Assembly (NCBI RefSeq): GCF_013277415.1
Contig: NZ_VMMX01000005.1
Span: forward strand, 304,965-341,406
Length of the DNA stretch: 36,442 bases
Source of the DNA: Streptococcus sp. 68
GTDB lineage: Bacteria; Bacillota; Bacilli; Lactobacillales; Streptococcaceae
Direction: 5' to 3'
The translations under genes and the position numbers were made by a program. The notes under the pieces were generated by a model. The model was not told the DNA's origin and searched no databases. It saw nothing but the letters and a program-made list of their open reading frames with translations. Below, piece by piece: positions 1 through 7,948 of this stretch; within the stretch, counting starts at the first letter, position 1; the number at the start of each line of letters is the position of its first letter.

Positions 1-64
1 GTCAGTCACATATATACGGTAAGGCGACGCTGACGTGGTTTGAAGAGATTTTCGAAGAGTATTA
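1..64 (-). repeat. BOX element, boxA end (cut by window edge)
   Basis: This is the inverted boxA part of a BOX repeat. Positions 19-35 are close to the classic BOX-PCR primer site (ACGGTAAGGCGACGCTGACG; primer form has GGCAAGG), and the segment ends in the conserved GAAGAGATTTTCGAAGAGTATTA tail split across 42-64. The other half lies outside the window. BOX elements are non-coding, imperfectly palindromic repeats of the S. pneumoniae/S. mitis group. Confidence 0.9.
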
Positions 65-240
65 ATTTCACCTTACCCTATCTTTCTCATAGCACCCTTC
101 AAACCGCCTATACCCTACCGTTTGACGATTCCTCACTTCGCTCCACTTCCATTACAGAAGTTTCTTCACTACTATTGCTTCAGCTAACTTCTCATGATTC
201 CTTGTTACTACTATCTGAGCGCTCACGAGATAGGTCTTAT
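65..240 (-). other. Non-coding stretch between BOX and terminator, unidentified
   Basis: No convincing gene is seen here. Read on the minus strand it follows a terminator directly and contains short complementary runs (for example CTATCT/AGATAG around GAGCGCTC, and ACTTC/GAAGT). Purine-rich text with repeated AAGGTGAAA-like blocks resembles the non-coding part of group II introns, but no domain V or reverse transcriptase is present, so this remains a weak suggestion. Open frames across it are not protein-like. Confidence 0.2.
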
Positions 241-278
241 AAAAAATGCTTTGATCCACAATGGAATCAAAGCATTTT
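241..278 (-). terminator. Intrinsic terminator of the pepA-immunity unit
   Basis: AAAATGCTTTGAT and ATCAAAGCATTTT are almost perfect inverted arms around an 8-9 nt loop, followed on the minus strand by a T run. The stop codon of the immunity-like gene (267-269) lies inside the stem. Because both sides carry A/T runs it could work in both directions. Confidence 0.85.
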
Positions 279-563
279 AAAAATCTCCCCATACATAAGC
301 GCAGAAGCTGCGGTTCCTCTGTACTTAGCTTCTTCTCTTTTGATAAAGCGGGCCAAGTTGAGCAACTCAGGTGCCGGATGTCTGGGATTCTTGAGCAATT
401 CACGATTGACCAGACCTGAGAGACGAACTGCCAGCAATTGCTCATTTGTAGTAGGCAGTTTTTTAGCAGTCTCTAGGAGAGCAGCAACTAAATCTTCACT
501 CAAATCATGTCGAGCATGATTGTAAAGATCTTTTACAAGGCTTTCTAGGTTTGGTTCTACCAT
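267..563 (-). CDS. Bacteriocin immunity-like protein (EntA_Immun type)
   Basis: A 98-residue, helical, soluble protein with a leucine-rich pattern (for example LVKDLYNHARHDLSEDL, then LLETAKKLP and LNLARFIKREEAKYRG). Size, helix layout and composition match the enterocin-A-immunity family, four-helix proteins that protect producers against class II bacteriocins. I chose the ATG at 561-563 because AAGGAGG lies 8 nt upstream; a GTG nine bases earlier overlaps that ribosome site. It starts 20 nt after the pepA stop, so it is probably co-transcribed with pepA. No bacteriocin gene is visible nearby, so it may be an orphan immunity gene. Family assignment is by pattern recognition only. Confidence 0.65.
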   Translation of the reverse strand: MVEPNLESLVKDLYNHARHDLSEDLVAALLETAKKLPTTNEQLLAVRLSGLVNRELLKNPRHPAPELLNLARFIKREEAKYRGTAASALMYGEIFKML

Positions 564-582
564 CCCTACCACCTCCTTAAGT

Positions 583-1647
583 TTAATAATTTTTAATCAA
601 GTCAACCGTTGAACGATCCAATTTTTTCACCAAGGCTTGTAAGAAGGCTTGCGCTTCTAGGAAGTCATCCATTGCATAAAGTGTTTGGTGAGAATGGATA
701 TAACGAGCACAGACTCCGATTGTTGTAGATGGGACACCACCATTTTTCAGATGAGCTGCGCCAGCGTCTGTTCCGCCTTTACCACAATAGTATTGGTACT
801 TGATACCAGCTTCTTCAGCTGTTGTCAAAAGGAAATCCTTCATACCTGGGAGAAGCAAGTGACCTGGATCGTAGAAACGAATCAAGGTTCCATCTCCAAT
901 CTTGCCTTGACCACCGTAGACATCACCTGCTGGGGAGCAATCAACTGCGAGGAAGACTTCTGGGTCAAACTTGGTTGTAGATGTATGAGCACCGCGGAGA
1001 CCAACTTCTTCTTGGACGTTAGAGCCAAGATAGAGTTCATTGCCAAGTTTTTGACCTGACATAGCTTCCGCCAACTCGCTAACCATGAGAACACCGTAGC
1101 GGTTATCCCAAGCTTTTGAGATGATATTTTTTTCATTGGCTGTCAAGATAGCGGAACTATCTGGGACAATAGTGTCACCAGGACGGATGCCAAAACTTTC
1201 TGCCTCAGCCTTGTCCGCAAAACCACCATCAAAAACAATATCTGCAATGGCTGGCATGGTTGGTCCACCCTTTCCACGAGTCAAATGTGGCGGGACAGAA
1301 CCCGAAATCACAGGAATTTCACGACCATCACGAGTCAGGAGTTTGAAACGTTGGCTACTAACCACCATAGGGTTCCAGCCACCGATTTCTACCACACGGA
1401 AGGTACCATCTGGCTTAATCTCGCTGACCATAAAACCAACTTCATCCATGTGAGAAGCGACCAAGACGCGCGGTGCATCTGCAGCTTCTGAATGTTTAAT
1501 CCCGAAAATACCACCCAAGCCATCTGTCACCACTTCATCTACGTGCGGTGTCAACTTTTCACGAAGATAAGCACGAACAGGTGCTTCATGACCTGAGATC
1601 GCAGCAAGTTCTGTTACTTCTTTGATTTTTGAAAATAATGTTGTCAT
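583..1647 (-). CDS. pepA: Glutamyl aminopeptidase, M42 family
   Basis: A 354-residue cytoplasmic metallo-aminopeptidase that removes N-terminal Glu/Asp from peptides, completing breakdown of imported oligopeptides. The M42 metal ligands are in place: His66 and Asp68 in SHMDEVG, Asp181 in WDNRYG, Glu213-Glu214 in VQEEVG, Asp236 in AVDCSPAGD and a histidine in the RYIHSH motif near 318-320. Length is normal for the family and no damage is seen. The ATG has AAGGA 7-8 nt upstream and an extended -10 box lies just behind it. The immunity-like gene follows in the same direction. Confidence 0.95.
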   Translation of the reverse strand: MTTLFSKIKEVTELAAISGHEAPVRAYLREKLTPHVDEVVTDGLGGIFGIKHSEAADAPRVLVASHMDEVGFMVSEIKPDGTFRVVEIGGWNPMVVSSQRFKLLTRDGREIPVISGSVPPHLTRGKGGPTMPAIADIVFDGGFADKAEAESFGIRPGDTIVPDSSAILTANEKNIISKAWDNRYGVLMVSELAEAMSGQKLGNELYLGSNVQEEVGLRGAHTSTTKFDPEVFLAVDCSPAGDVYGGQGKIGDGTLIRFYDPGHLLLPGMKDFLLTTAEEAGIKYQYYCGKGGTDAGAAHLKNGGVPSTTIGVCARYIHSHQTLYAMDDFLEAQAFLQALVKKLDRSTVDLIKNY

Positions 1648-1671
1648 TTCAGTTCCTTCTTTCTTTCATCC

Positions 1672-1680
1672 ATTTTACCA
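1672..1680 (-). promoter_or_regulatory. Probable pepA promoter (-10)
   Basis: On the minus strand TGGTAAAAT gives an extended -10 (TAAAAT, 1672-1677) about 25 nt before the pepA start. No good -35 hexamer is seen 17 nt upstream, which is common with an extended -10. Confidence 0.5.
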
Positions 1681-1914
1681 CTTTTTATAGGAGAAGGATA
1701 GCGGGAAGGTGGATTTCTAAATTAGTATCTTAGTCCTGCTCTATCTTAGAAAAAGCTTGTATTTTCTTGCATGTGAGCTGAAATCTAAGAACTATTCCAA
1801 GACAAACCTAATTATAAATAAACGTACAAAAAAATAATTTATAATAAAAACGTTCATATTTTCATGATTTACAGAATATTTTCGGTTGTTTTTCAATTGT
1901 TTTCAATAAAAATA

Positions 1915-1944
1915 TTGACAAAAATATTAAATAATGATATTTTT
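1915..1944 (+). promoter_or_regulatory. Strong promoter with overlapping inverted repeat
   Basis: TTGACA (1915-1920), a 17-nt spacer and TATTTT (1938-1943) preceded by TGA form a near-consensus extended promoter. The inverted repeat AAAAATAT (1920-1927) / ATATTTTT (1937-1944) covers the spacer and -10 and could be an operator. The AAGGAGG ribosome site of the next gene follows at once, so the leader is very short. The rest of 1681-1914 is AT-rich and I see nothing else in it. Confidence 0.7.
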
Positions 1945-1964
1945 AATACAAGGAGGAATTAAAT

Positions 1965-2510
1965 ATGAACATCTTATTGATAAACGGATATCAAAAACAT
2001 GATTTCTGTAAAGGCGAACTTAACTTTAGCTTATACAATATTTTTTTAAATAAATTACGGCATCATCATAATGTACAGCTATCTTCAGTAGAATCATATG
2101 ATATTATTGATGAAAGAAATAAGTTTTTATGGGCTGACCTAATTATTTTTCAATTCCCAATTTATTGGTTTAATGTTCCAGGAAAATTAAAATTGTATCT
2201 TGATAATGTATTTGAATATGGGCAGTTTTACTCATTTGCTGATAAATATGGAACTGGTGGACTCATGAAAGGGAAAGAATATATTATATCTTCAACATGG
2301 AATGCACCAGAATATACTTTTAATGATTCCAATGAATTTTTTAATGGTAAAAGTGTAGACGAAATTCTAATATCATTTCATAAAGCAATGGAGTTTTGCG
2401 GATTTACACAAAGAGAAACTTTATCATTTCATAATGTAGTAAAGAAACCTAACTTTGAACAATACAAAGCAAAACTAGAACAATACATTGATGACAAAAT
2501 TAACAAATAA
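1965..2510 (+). CDS. NAD(P)H dehydrogenase (quinone), MdaB/flavodoxin-like fold
   Basis: A 181-residue cytoplasmic flavoprotein of the flavodoxin-like NAD(P)H:quinone oxidoreductase family. The N-terminus MNILLINGYQ is the first Rossmann-like strand and FMN phosphate loop. The family signature follows at 63-90 (FQFPIYWFNVPGKLKLYLDN split over the motif), then YGTGGLMKGK and SSTWNAPEYTFN, which match MdaB-type proteins. Such enzymes reduce quinones by two electrons and protect against redox stress; the substrate here is unknown. AAGGAGG is 7 nt before the ATG. It has its own strong promoter and is followed 26 nt later by a TIM-like gene. Both are markedly richer in A+T than their neighbours, suggesting acquisition by transfer. 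Confidence 0.8.
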   Translation: MNILLINGYQKHDFCKGELNFSLYNIFLNKLRHHHNVQLSSVESYDIIDERNKFLWADLIIFQFPIYWFNVPGKLKLYLDNVFEYGQFYSFADKYGTGGLMKGKEYIISSTWNAPEYTFNDSNEFFNGKSVDEILISFHKAMEFCGFTQRETLSFHNVVKKPNFEQYKAKLEQYIDDKINK

Positions 2511-2536
2511 TTAGTTTTAATATTAAAAAGGTGAAA

Positions 2537-3223
2537 ATGTTAACAATATTCAACTTTAAAAATAAATTAAGTATTCATGAACAATTAGATCTGTTAAAAC
2601 TTTTCAATGAAGGAAATGTTAAAACAGAATTAATTATTTCGCCAATAATACCTGTTAACGACAATGAATATTCTTTTTCAATTGCTTCGCAAAATATTGC
2701 TATAAAGGGGCGAAATGTTGGTGATTTAACCTGTGAACATCTCAATTACTATAATATAAAATATGCATTTGTCGGCCGTCTAGAACGACAAAAATTCTTA
2801 AATGAAACTAAAAATATCATTCGTTCAAAAATAAAACAGACAATAGTTGGAAATATAACTCCTATTATTTGTTTTGGCAAAAATAAAAATTATATTGCTG
2901 AGATACATCAACTTTTATCAGGAATTCAATTTCAAGGAAAAGAAATTATTATAGCATATGAAATTCTAAGTGCAACATTGAGTGGAAAAAAGGACTACAG
3001 TTTAGAAGAAATTTCTAATCATTTAACTATGCTAAAAAGGTATTTGTTCATATCTAGTCAAATATATAATTTTAAATATAAATTAGTATTTGGAGGAGGT
3101 CTACAATGTAAAGACATCCCTGAAATTATTAAATTAGGATTTGATGGAGTATTGATTGGAGATCGAACAAATACGTTATTAGAAGTATTTAATTTTTTAA
3201 ATCAAAAAGAATTTTCCAACTAG
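2537..3223 (+). CDS. Divergent triosephosphate-isomerase-like protein, catalytic His missing
   Basis: A 228-residue TIM-barrel protein recognisable as a TpiA relative by ordered motifs: NFK at 6-8 (the NWK lysine), SQN near 51-53, ICFG near 111-114, AYE with Glu142 (the catalytic glutamate), FGGG at 185-188 and DGVLIG at 203-208. The motif that is normally GHSERR reads GRLERQ, so His95 is replaced by Arg81, and the loop after the glutamate (normally PIWAIGTG) is LSATLSG. It is therefore unlikely to be an ordinary triosephosphate isomerase; it may have another substrate or a regulatory role. I prefer ATG 2537 (AAAAAGG 4-5 nt upstream) to the GTG at 2531. It follows the flavoprotein gene, probably in one transcript. 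Confidence 0.75.
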   Translation: MLTIFNFKNKLSIHEQLDLLKLFNEGNVKTELIISPIIPVNDNEYSFSIASQNIAIKGRNVGDLTCEHLNYYNIKYAFVGRLERQKFLNETKNIIRSKIKQTIVGNITPIICFGKNKNYIAEIHQLLSGIQFQGKEIIIAYEILSATLSGKKDYSLEEISNHLTMLKRYLFISSQIYNFKYKLVFGGGLQCKDIPEIIKLGFDGVLIGDRTNTLLEVFNFLNQKEFSN

Positions 3224-3248
3224 TAAAAAATAAAAAAAGGAAAAAATC

Positions 3249-4247
3249 ATGACCAAAACAATTCTTGTTACAGGTGGAGCTGGCTACATTGGCTCCCATA
3301 CCGTTAAAGCTCTTTTAAATGCTGGCTATCAGGTGCATGTCCTCGATAATCTCTCTACAGGAAATCGTTCGGCTGTAGATAGTCGTGCTAGCTTTAAACA
3401 ACTGGATGTTTATGATGCTAGCGCCCTAAAAGCTTACTTAGAAGAAAATCAGATTGATGCTGTTCTCCATTGTGCAGGTGAAATTGTTGTGAGCGAAAGT
3501 ATTGAAAATCCAAGCAAATACTTCACTGCCAATGTTGCTGGTATGAACCAAGTTCTCAAAGTCTTATCTGAAGTTGGCATTCAAAAAATCATGTTCTCTT
3601 CGACTGCTTCCCTCTATGGTAATAACTGTATTGACAAGCCTGCAACTGAAGATACCCTGCTCGACCCTGTCAACCCTTATGCAGAAACAAAACTGATGGG
3701 TGAACGAATGATTTACTGGATGGCCAATCGCTACGATTGGAAATATGTCATTTTCCGTTACTTTAATGTAGCTGGGGCTGAAATGGATGCTTCAAACGGT
3801 CTGCGCGTGAAAAATCCAACTCACATCATTCCCAACATCAACAAGACCGCATTGGGACAAAATGATAGCCTAAAAATATTTGGAGATGACTACGATACAC
3901 GTGACGGATCATGTATTCGGGATTACATTCATGTCTTGGACCTTGCACAGGCTCATGTTAAAGGAATAAACTACCTATTTCAAGAAAACAGTTCTTCTCA
4001 AATCTTTAACTTGGGAACTGAAAAAGGCTATACCGTCAAAGAAATCTTTAAAACTGCTGAAGAACTACTGAATCAAAAAATACCACACGAAATTGTTGCT
4101 CGCCGTGCTGGGGACCCAGCCAGCGTCCTAGCAGACGCATCAAAAGCTAAAAAATATCTTGATTGGAAGGCTAGCTACTCCCTCGAAGATATTATTTTAT
4201 CGGATTATCATTGGCGTGTTAAAGAAGGCAAAAACATTTTAGAATAA
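3249..4247 (+). CDS. galE: UDP-glucose 4-epimerase
   Basis: A 332-residue short-chain-dehydrogenase-type epimerase that interconverts UDP-glucose and UDP-galactose in the Leloir pathway and supplies UDP-Gal for surface glycans. The NAD-binding GGAGYIGSH is at 9-17, the catalytic Ser/Thr lie in FSSTASLYG (117-124), and Tyr144/Lys148 are in NPYAETK. Length is normal. Composition returns to that of the host chromosome, unlike the two genes just upstream, although the spacing (25 nt) allows read-through from them. The ribosome site is GGAAAAAATC, rather weak. A strong hairpin terminator follows. In this window galactose would also come from alpha-galactosidase Aga. Confidence 0.95.
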   Translation: MTKTILVTGGAGYIGSHTVKALLNAGYQVHVLDNLSTGNRSAVDSRASFKQLDVYDASALKAYLEENQIDAVLHCAGEIVVSESIENPSKYFTANVAGMNQVLKVLSEVGIQKIMFSSTASLYGNNCIDKPATEDTLLDPVNPYAETKLMGERMIYWMANRYDWKYVIFRYFNVAGAEMDASNGLRVKNPTHIIPNINKTALGQNDSLKIFGDDYDTRDGSCIRDYIHVLDLAQAHVKGINYLFQENSSSQIFNLGTEKGYTVKEIFKTAEELLNQKIPHEIVARRAGDPASVLADASKAKKYLDWKASYSLEDIILSDYHWRVKEGKNILE

Positions 4248-4271
4248 ATAGCAGAAACATCAATCATAAAT

Positions 4272-4327
4272 AAAAACACAGATAGATGGCACTTGATAAA
4301 TACCAAGTATCATCTATCTGTGTTTTA
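4272..4327. terminator. Bidirectional hairpin terminator after galE
   Basis: AAAACACAGATAGATG and CATCTATCTGTGTTTT are complementary, extended inward by ACTTG/CAAGT around a short loop. A and T runs lie on both sides, so it can end transcripts from galE on the plus strand, and any minus-strand read-through past yidD. Confidence 0.85.
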
Positions 4328-4345
4328 TACATTAGAATCCAATTT

Positions 4346-4497
4346 ATACTCTTCGAAAATCTCTTCAAAGCACGTCAACGTCACCTTGCCGTATAGATGT
4401 TACTGACTTCGTCAGTTCTATCCACCACCTCAAAACACTGTTTTGAGCAGCCTGCGGCTAGTTTCCTAGTTTGCTCTTTGATTTTCATTGAGTATTA
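4346..4497 (+). repeat. Full BOX element (boxA-boxB-boxC)
   Basis: It begins with ATACTCTTCGAAAATCTCTT (boxA), has a middle with the small palindromes TGACTTCGTCA and CAAAACACTGTTTTG (boxB type), and ends with CTAGTTTGCTCTTTGATTTT...GAGTATTA (boxC). It fills the space between galE and yidD. Its last bases supply the yidD stop codon. Confidence 0.93.
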
Positions 4498-4731
4498 TTT
4501 TGCATTTCTCTTTAAAGAAAAATGGTCTGGGACGGGGTCCTTACCTGTTTTCGACCAGGGATGGCAACGTAAAATCCGAACCAAACCCATCAAAACACCC
4601 TTGAAGCCATGTTTTTCAATAGCCTCAATCATATAGTTTGAACAGGTAGGCTCAAAGCGACAAGAGGGTGGAAAGGCTGGTGAGATAAAACGTTGGTAAA
4701 AGCGCACAGGCGCTATTAAAATTCGTTTCAT
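4495..4731 (-). CDS. yidD: Membrane protein insertion efficiency factor YidD
   Basis: A 78-residue small protein that helps YidC insert inner-membrane proteins. The family signature [19 protein letters not shown] (residues 23-41) with its cysteines and the following [16 protein letters not shown] are intact. The hydrophobic N-terminus ([20 protein letters not shown]) may contact the membrane. Its ATG overlaps the rluB stop by one base (TAATG), so it is translationally coupled as last gene of the operon. The TAA stop (4495-4497) is inside the BOX boundary, so the C-terminal tail may have been set by BOX insertion. Confidence 0.93.
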   Translation of the reverse strand: MKRILIAPVRFYQRFISPAFPPSCRFEPTCSNYMIEAIEKHGFKGVLMGLVRILRCHPWSKTGKDPVPDHFSLKRNAK

Positions 4732-5453
4732 TATTTCTTGGTTACAGCCATGGTGTGTAGTTGGCTGATTTCTTTTTTATTAAGACGACGAGATTCTCCT
4801 GGACGGAGTCCTGTCAAGTCTAGATGTCCAAAACGGGTCCGAGACAACTTGTCCACTTGGAGACCAACAGCTTCAAACATCTTTTTAACCTGATGGTTAC
4901 GTCCTTCATGGATGGTCAACTGTACCACAGAGCGGTTTTTAACTGGGTCCACTTTGAGAATCTCATAGACAGCCGGCTTGGTTTTCTTGCCATCAATCTC
5001 AACTCCACGGGTCAAAGGGCGGAGATTATCCTTATTGGCCACACCTTTAACACGCGCAACATAAACCTTATCAATCTCATTACGTGGGTGAATCATCTCA
5101 TCTGTAAAATCCCCGTCATTGGTCAAAATCAAGACTCCTGATGTATCCCAGTCCAAACGACCTACAGGATAGATGCGCTCTTTGACATTGGGCAAGAGGT
5201 CGACAACCGTCTTGCGCCCCTTGTCATCTGTCACACTGGAAATAACACCACGTGGTTTGTTAAGCAGATAGTAGACCTTTTCTTCGTTGTAGATAGGTTG
5301 ACCTTCAACTTCAACCTTGTCGCCTGACTTGATAGTGGTTGCTAGTTCACGTACCACTTGGCCGTTAATCGTCACCAAGCCTTGCTTGATCAGCTCTTCT
5401 GCTTTTCTCCTACTGGCCACACCTGCGTGGGCAATATACTTATTGATTCTCAT
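4731..5453 (-). CDS. rluB: 23S rRNA pseudouridine synthase RluB-type
   Basis: A 240-residue RNA-modifying enzyme that isomerises a uridine of 23S rRNA. An S4 RNA-binding domain at about 1-60 ([20 protein letters not shown]) is followed by the catalytic domain with [17 protein letters not shown]; Asp101 is the expected catalytic aspartate. The later motif [15 protein letters not shown] is also typical. The 5' end overlaps scpB by 14 nt and the 3' end overlaps yidD by one, so translation is coupled along the operon. The same gene order with scpAB is widespread in Firmicutes. Confidence 0.94.
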   Translation of the reverse strand: MRINKYIAHAGVASRRKAEELIKQGLVTINGQVVRELATTIKSGDKVEVEGQPIYNEEKVYYLLNKPRGVISSVTDDKGRKTVVDLLPNVKERIYPVGRLDWDTSGVLILTNDGDFTDEMIHPRNEIDKVYVARVKGVANKDNLRPLTRGVEIDGKKTKPAVYEILKVDPVKNRSVVQLTIHEGRNHQVKKMFEAVGLQVDKLSRTRFGHLDLTGLRPGESRRLNKKEISQLHTMAVTKK

Positions 5454-6009
5454 CTTCTTCTATCCTTTCACCAAATAATTGGCTTTCTTGGGCTTGAATC
5501 TCAAGCTCATCAATCACTGGTAATTCTTCCAAATGGTTAATTCCCATGTAATCTAGGAAATAATCTGTAGTCACATAGAGGTTGGGGCGACCCAACACTT
5601 CTTTTTTCCCGTCTTCTCGTATCAAGTCAAAGGCCTGCAACTTTGCCAAGGCCCCACTCGAGTTGACCCCACGGATGGCATCAATTTCTATCCGCGTAAT
5701 GGGCTGTTTGTAGGCAATGATGGACAAGGTCTCAAGGGCAGCCCGAGATAAACTCTGGTTGATAGGTGCTTTAGAGTATTCCTTCAAAATCTCTGCAAAT
5801 TGAGGCTTGGTCACCAATCTATAAGCGCCCCCAGTCTCAATCAGATCCAAACTGGAATCTGGGTCCTTTTCATACTTCTGGGCTAATTTTTCTAAACTCT
5901 GTTGGATGCCTGTCGGTGGCAGAGAGAGGAGTTCAGCTAACTGGCGGACTCTAATCCCATCCTCACCCGCTACAAACAAGAGCGCTTCTATTTTTGCTAA
6001 AGTACTCAT
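5440..6009 (-). CDS. scpB: Segregation and condensation protein B
   Basis: A 189-residue winged-helix protein. ScpB dimers bind ScpA and regulate the SMC condensin that compacts and separates chromosomes. [20 protein letters not shown] is the typical ScpB start and [20 protein letters not shown] with [12 protein letters not shown] marks the second winged helix. The C-terminal tail after about 170 is acidic and variable, as usual. The start lies 18 nt after the scpA stop. The smc gene is not in this window. Confidence 0.95.
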   Translation of the reverse strand: MSTLAKIEALLFVAGEDGIRVRQLAELLSLPPTGIQQSLEKLAQKYEKDPDSSLDLIETGGAYRLVTKPQFAEILKEYSKAPINQSLSRAALETLSIIAYKQPITRIEIDAIRGVNSSGALAKLQAFDLIREDGKKEVLGRPNLYVTTDYFLDYMGINHLEELPVIDELEIQAQESQLFGERIEEDENQ

Positions 6010-6027
6010 CTTTCCTCTCTATCAAGT

Positions 6028-6756
6028 CTAGTTTTGGGCCACTTGACTTTCTTCCTTCTTTTCCATGAGATAGATATCTCCGAAACTCTCCTCTTGCACG
6101 AGAATCAGCTCCTGGGTTTTGATTAACTCTAGGGTTGCCAAAAAGAGGGTAATGACCTCTTGGAGATTCTGGGCTTCCTTAAACAAATCCTGCAAGCGCA
6201 ACTGGTCTCGTCCAGTCAAGGACTCTTTCACGATAATCATCATGTCCTCAATCTTATACTCATCCCGCAAGATGGTCGTGTGGTTCTGAGTAAACTCCTC
6301 TTTTTTCTTGGCTAGGATATTTGAAAAAGCCAAAAAGAGGTCAATGGTCGTCTTGTCATGCACAAGCTCCGCATCTTCGTAAATCAACTCTGTCGGTGCT
6401 TTGGAATAGTACTGGGCCCGTTCTTGGTGCTTGGCTTCCAAGCGCTCCCCTAAGAGCTTGAATTTGCGGTATTCTTCGATTTGAGAGAGAAGATCCTGCT
6501 CTAGGTCATCCTCCAAGTCTGTCACTTCTGCTACCTTTGGAAGTAGTTTGCGACTCTTGATCAGCATGAGCTGACTGGCCATGACCATGTACTCCCCCGT
6601 CACTTCCAGACGCATGGCCTGCAGGGTTGAGACATAGGCTAGATACTGTTCGATGACTTCTGTGATAGGCACATCGTAGATATCCATCTGGTACTTAGAA
6701 ACCAGGTGCAAGAGCAAGTCTAGAGGCCCTTCAAAATCTTTTAGTTTAATATCCAT
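6028..6756 (-). CDS. scpA: Segregation and condensation protein A (kleisin)
   Basis: A 242-residue kleisin that bridges SMC heads and binds ScpB. The N-terminal [12 protein letters not shown] (residues 8-19) is the family hallmark and binds the SMC neck. A central helical linker follows, and a C-terminal winged helix ([18 protein letters not shown]) contacts the SMC cap. Its ATG overlaps the end of the xerD-like gene by one base. Together with scpB it forms the condensin accessory pair; spacing implies one transcript. Confidence 0.95.
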   Translation of the reverse strand: MDIKLKDFEGPLDLLLHLVSKYQMDIYDVPITEVIEQYLAYVSTLQAMRLEVTGEYMVMASQLMLIKSRKLLPKVAEVTDLEDDLEQDLLSQIEEYRKFKLLGERLEAKHQERAQYYSKAPTELIYEDAELVHDKTTIDLFLAFSNILAKKKEEFTQNHTTILRDEYKIEDMMIIVKESLTGRDQLRLQDLFKEAQNLQEVITLFLATLELIKTQELILVQEESFGDIYLMEKKEESQVAQN

Positions 6757-7496
6757 TATCTATATTTTTCTAAAGTCAGGACTGTTTTTAATCCTAATTT
6801 TTTTGCAATTTCGTACAAATCGACCTTGTTTTCTATTTGTCGTAGAATGAACTGTTCCCGCAAGGCTTGGGCTGATAAGGCCGGAAAACCTTTCTCCTTG
6901 ACAAAGGATTCTAGCTGACGAAAGGCCCACTGACGAGAATAGGCTTTCCCTCCCCTTTCAAAGAGATAAGTCTGCCCCATCAAGGGTTCTAATTCTGAAA
7001 GCAAGGTCGTGGGAATGGTGACAATCCTCTGTTGGGAAGCCTTCTTGATTCGCAACACCTGAAAATCCAGATTGATATCTGCAACCTTGATGGCTAAAAT
7101 CTCACTGGGCAAGAGCCCCATTTCCAAAATCAGGAGAGCCAGTAAGCGGCCCTCTGGATAGTCGCTTTCCTGCCAAAAAGAGTCTAAGTCTAACAGTTCT
7201 GGCTTTTCGGTCTTCTTTTCAGCTTGTTTAGCTAATTCCAAGCGGTAAAAGCTATCCACTTCTCCTTTTTGATAGAGAAAGTAGAGAAATTGGTTACAGG
7301 TCGAAGTCTTTCGCTTCTGAGCGCTGATTTTTAGATTGACTAGCTGGGCTTGGTAAATCTTGAGACTGGTCTCAGAAATCCGCTCGCCTACAATGTCTAA
7401 AAATTGCTCCAAATCATACCTATAGGACTGCTTGGAATTGGCAGACAGACCCTGCTTTTCCTCTAAAAAGTCTGAAATCCTGTCTTTTATTTGCAT
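6756..7496 (-). CDS. XerD-like tyrosine recombinase homologue lacking catalytic residues
   Basis: A 246-residue protein with the two-domain layout of phage-type integrases: SAM-like core-binding domain at about 1-95 and a C-terminal catalytic-fold domain. The box I arginine (GLR) is Leu129 in GLLPSE. The HxLRH box reads QALRE, keeping only Arg213. The GH box reads GL (Leu236). Tyr245 survives two residues before the end. It is therefore unlikely to cut DNA in the usual way. Streptococci resolve chromosome dimers with the separate XerS, so this homologue is a known family of unclear role. Its steady place beside scpAB suggests a structural or regulatory part in chromosome handling (inference). 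Confidence 0.88.
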   Translation of the reverse strand: MQIKDRISDFLEEKQGLSANSKQSYRYDLEQFLDIVGERISETSLKIYQAQLVNLKISAQKRKTSTCNQFLYFLYQKGEVDSFYRLELAKQAEKKTEKPELLDLDSFWQESDYPEGRLLALLILEMGLLPSEILAIKVADINLDFQVLRIKKASQQRIVTIPTTLLSELEPLMGQTYLFERGGKAYSRQWAFRQLESFVKEKGFPALSAQALREQFILRQIENKVDLYEIAKKLGLKTVLTLEKYR

Positions 7497-7948
7497 CGAA
7501 TCTCATATTCCTTACTAAAGTCATGCAAGAGGGCATTGACTGCCTTGAGGATAGACTTGCGCGTGATAATTCCTTGGAAAATACCAGACGCATCCACAAC
7601 CGGCAAGAAGGACTCATCTACCAGCTTGTGCAAGACCTCCGTAATGGTAAAATCAGGCGAGACGACCGCTACGTCCGTTCTCGTCATATGAACGATATCC
7701 GTATCTGCCATGATTTCTTGACTCAAATCATGCTCCATCTGATAAGCCATAATATCTCTGAGCCCAATCGTCCCAACAAACTGTTTTTCATCTGTCACAA
7801 CGGGAACACGGGTATAGGTCATCTGACTGAGCAAGAGGGTTGCATGATCCGCATTGTGAGTATCAATCAACACGGCTAGATTTTCAGCAGGGGTCAAAAA
7901 AGTTTCCTCCTGCCCCAACAAGAAAGTCTCAAACTCCTTGGCAATCAT
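7487..7948 (-). CDS. cbpB: CBS-domain protein, c-di-AMP-binding CbpB type
   Basis: A 153-residue stand-alone pair of CBS domains (about 5-62 and 75-140) with the pattern TRVPVVTDEKQFVGTIGLRD and SFLPVVDASGIFQGIITRKS. It resembles the YkuL/DarB/CbpB proteins, which bind cyclic di-AMP and report the level of this second messenger to partner proteins such as the stringent-response enzyme Rel. Its 3' end overlaps the xerD-like gene by 10 nt and its 5' end overlaps the phosphodiesterase gene by 4 (ATGA-type), so it is translated as part of the operon. Function is taken from the family. Confidence 0.85.
   Translation of the reverse strand: MIAKEFETFLLGQEETFLTPAENLAVLIDTHNADHATLLLSQMTYTRVPVVTDEKQFVGTIGLRDIMAYQMEHDLSQEIMADTDIVHMTRTDVAVVSPDFTITEVLHKLVDESFLPVVDASGIFQGIITRKSILKAVNALLHDFSKEYEIRCK

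Noticed and set aside
40..519. Long plus-strand open frame across BOX, terminator and immunity gene
   Set aside because: It begins inside a BOX repeat, crosses a terminator hairpin and runs antisense to a better gene with a clear ribosome site; the protein has no recognisable features.
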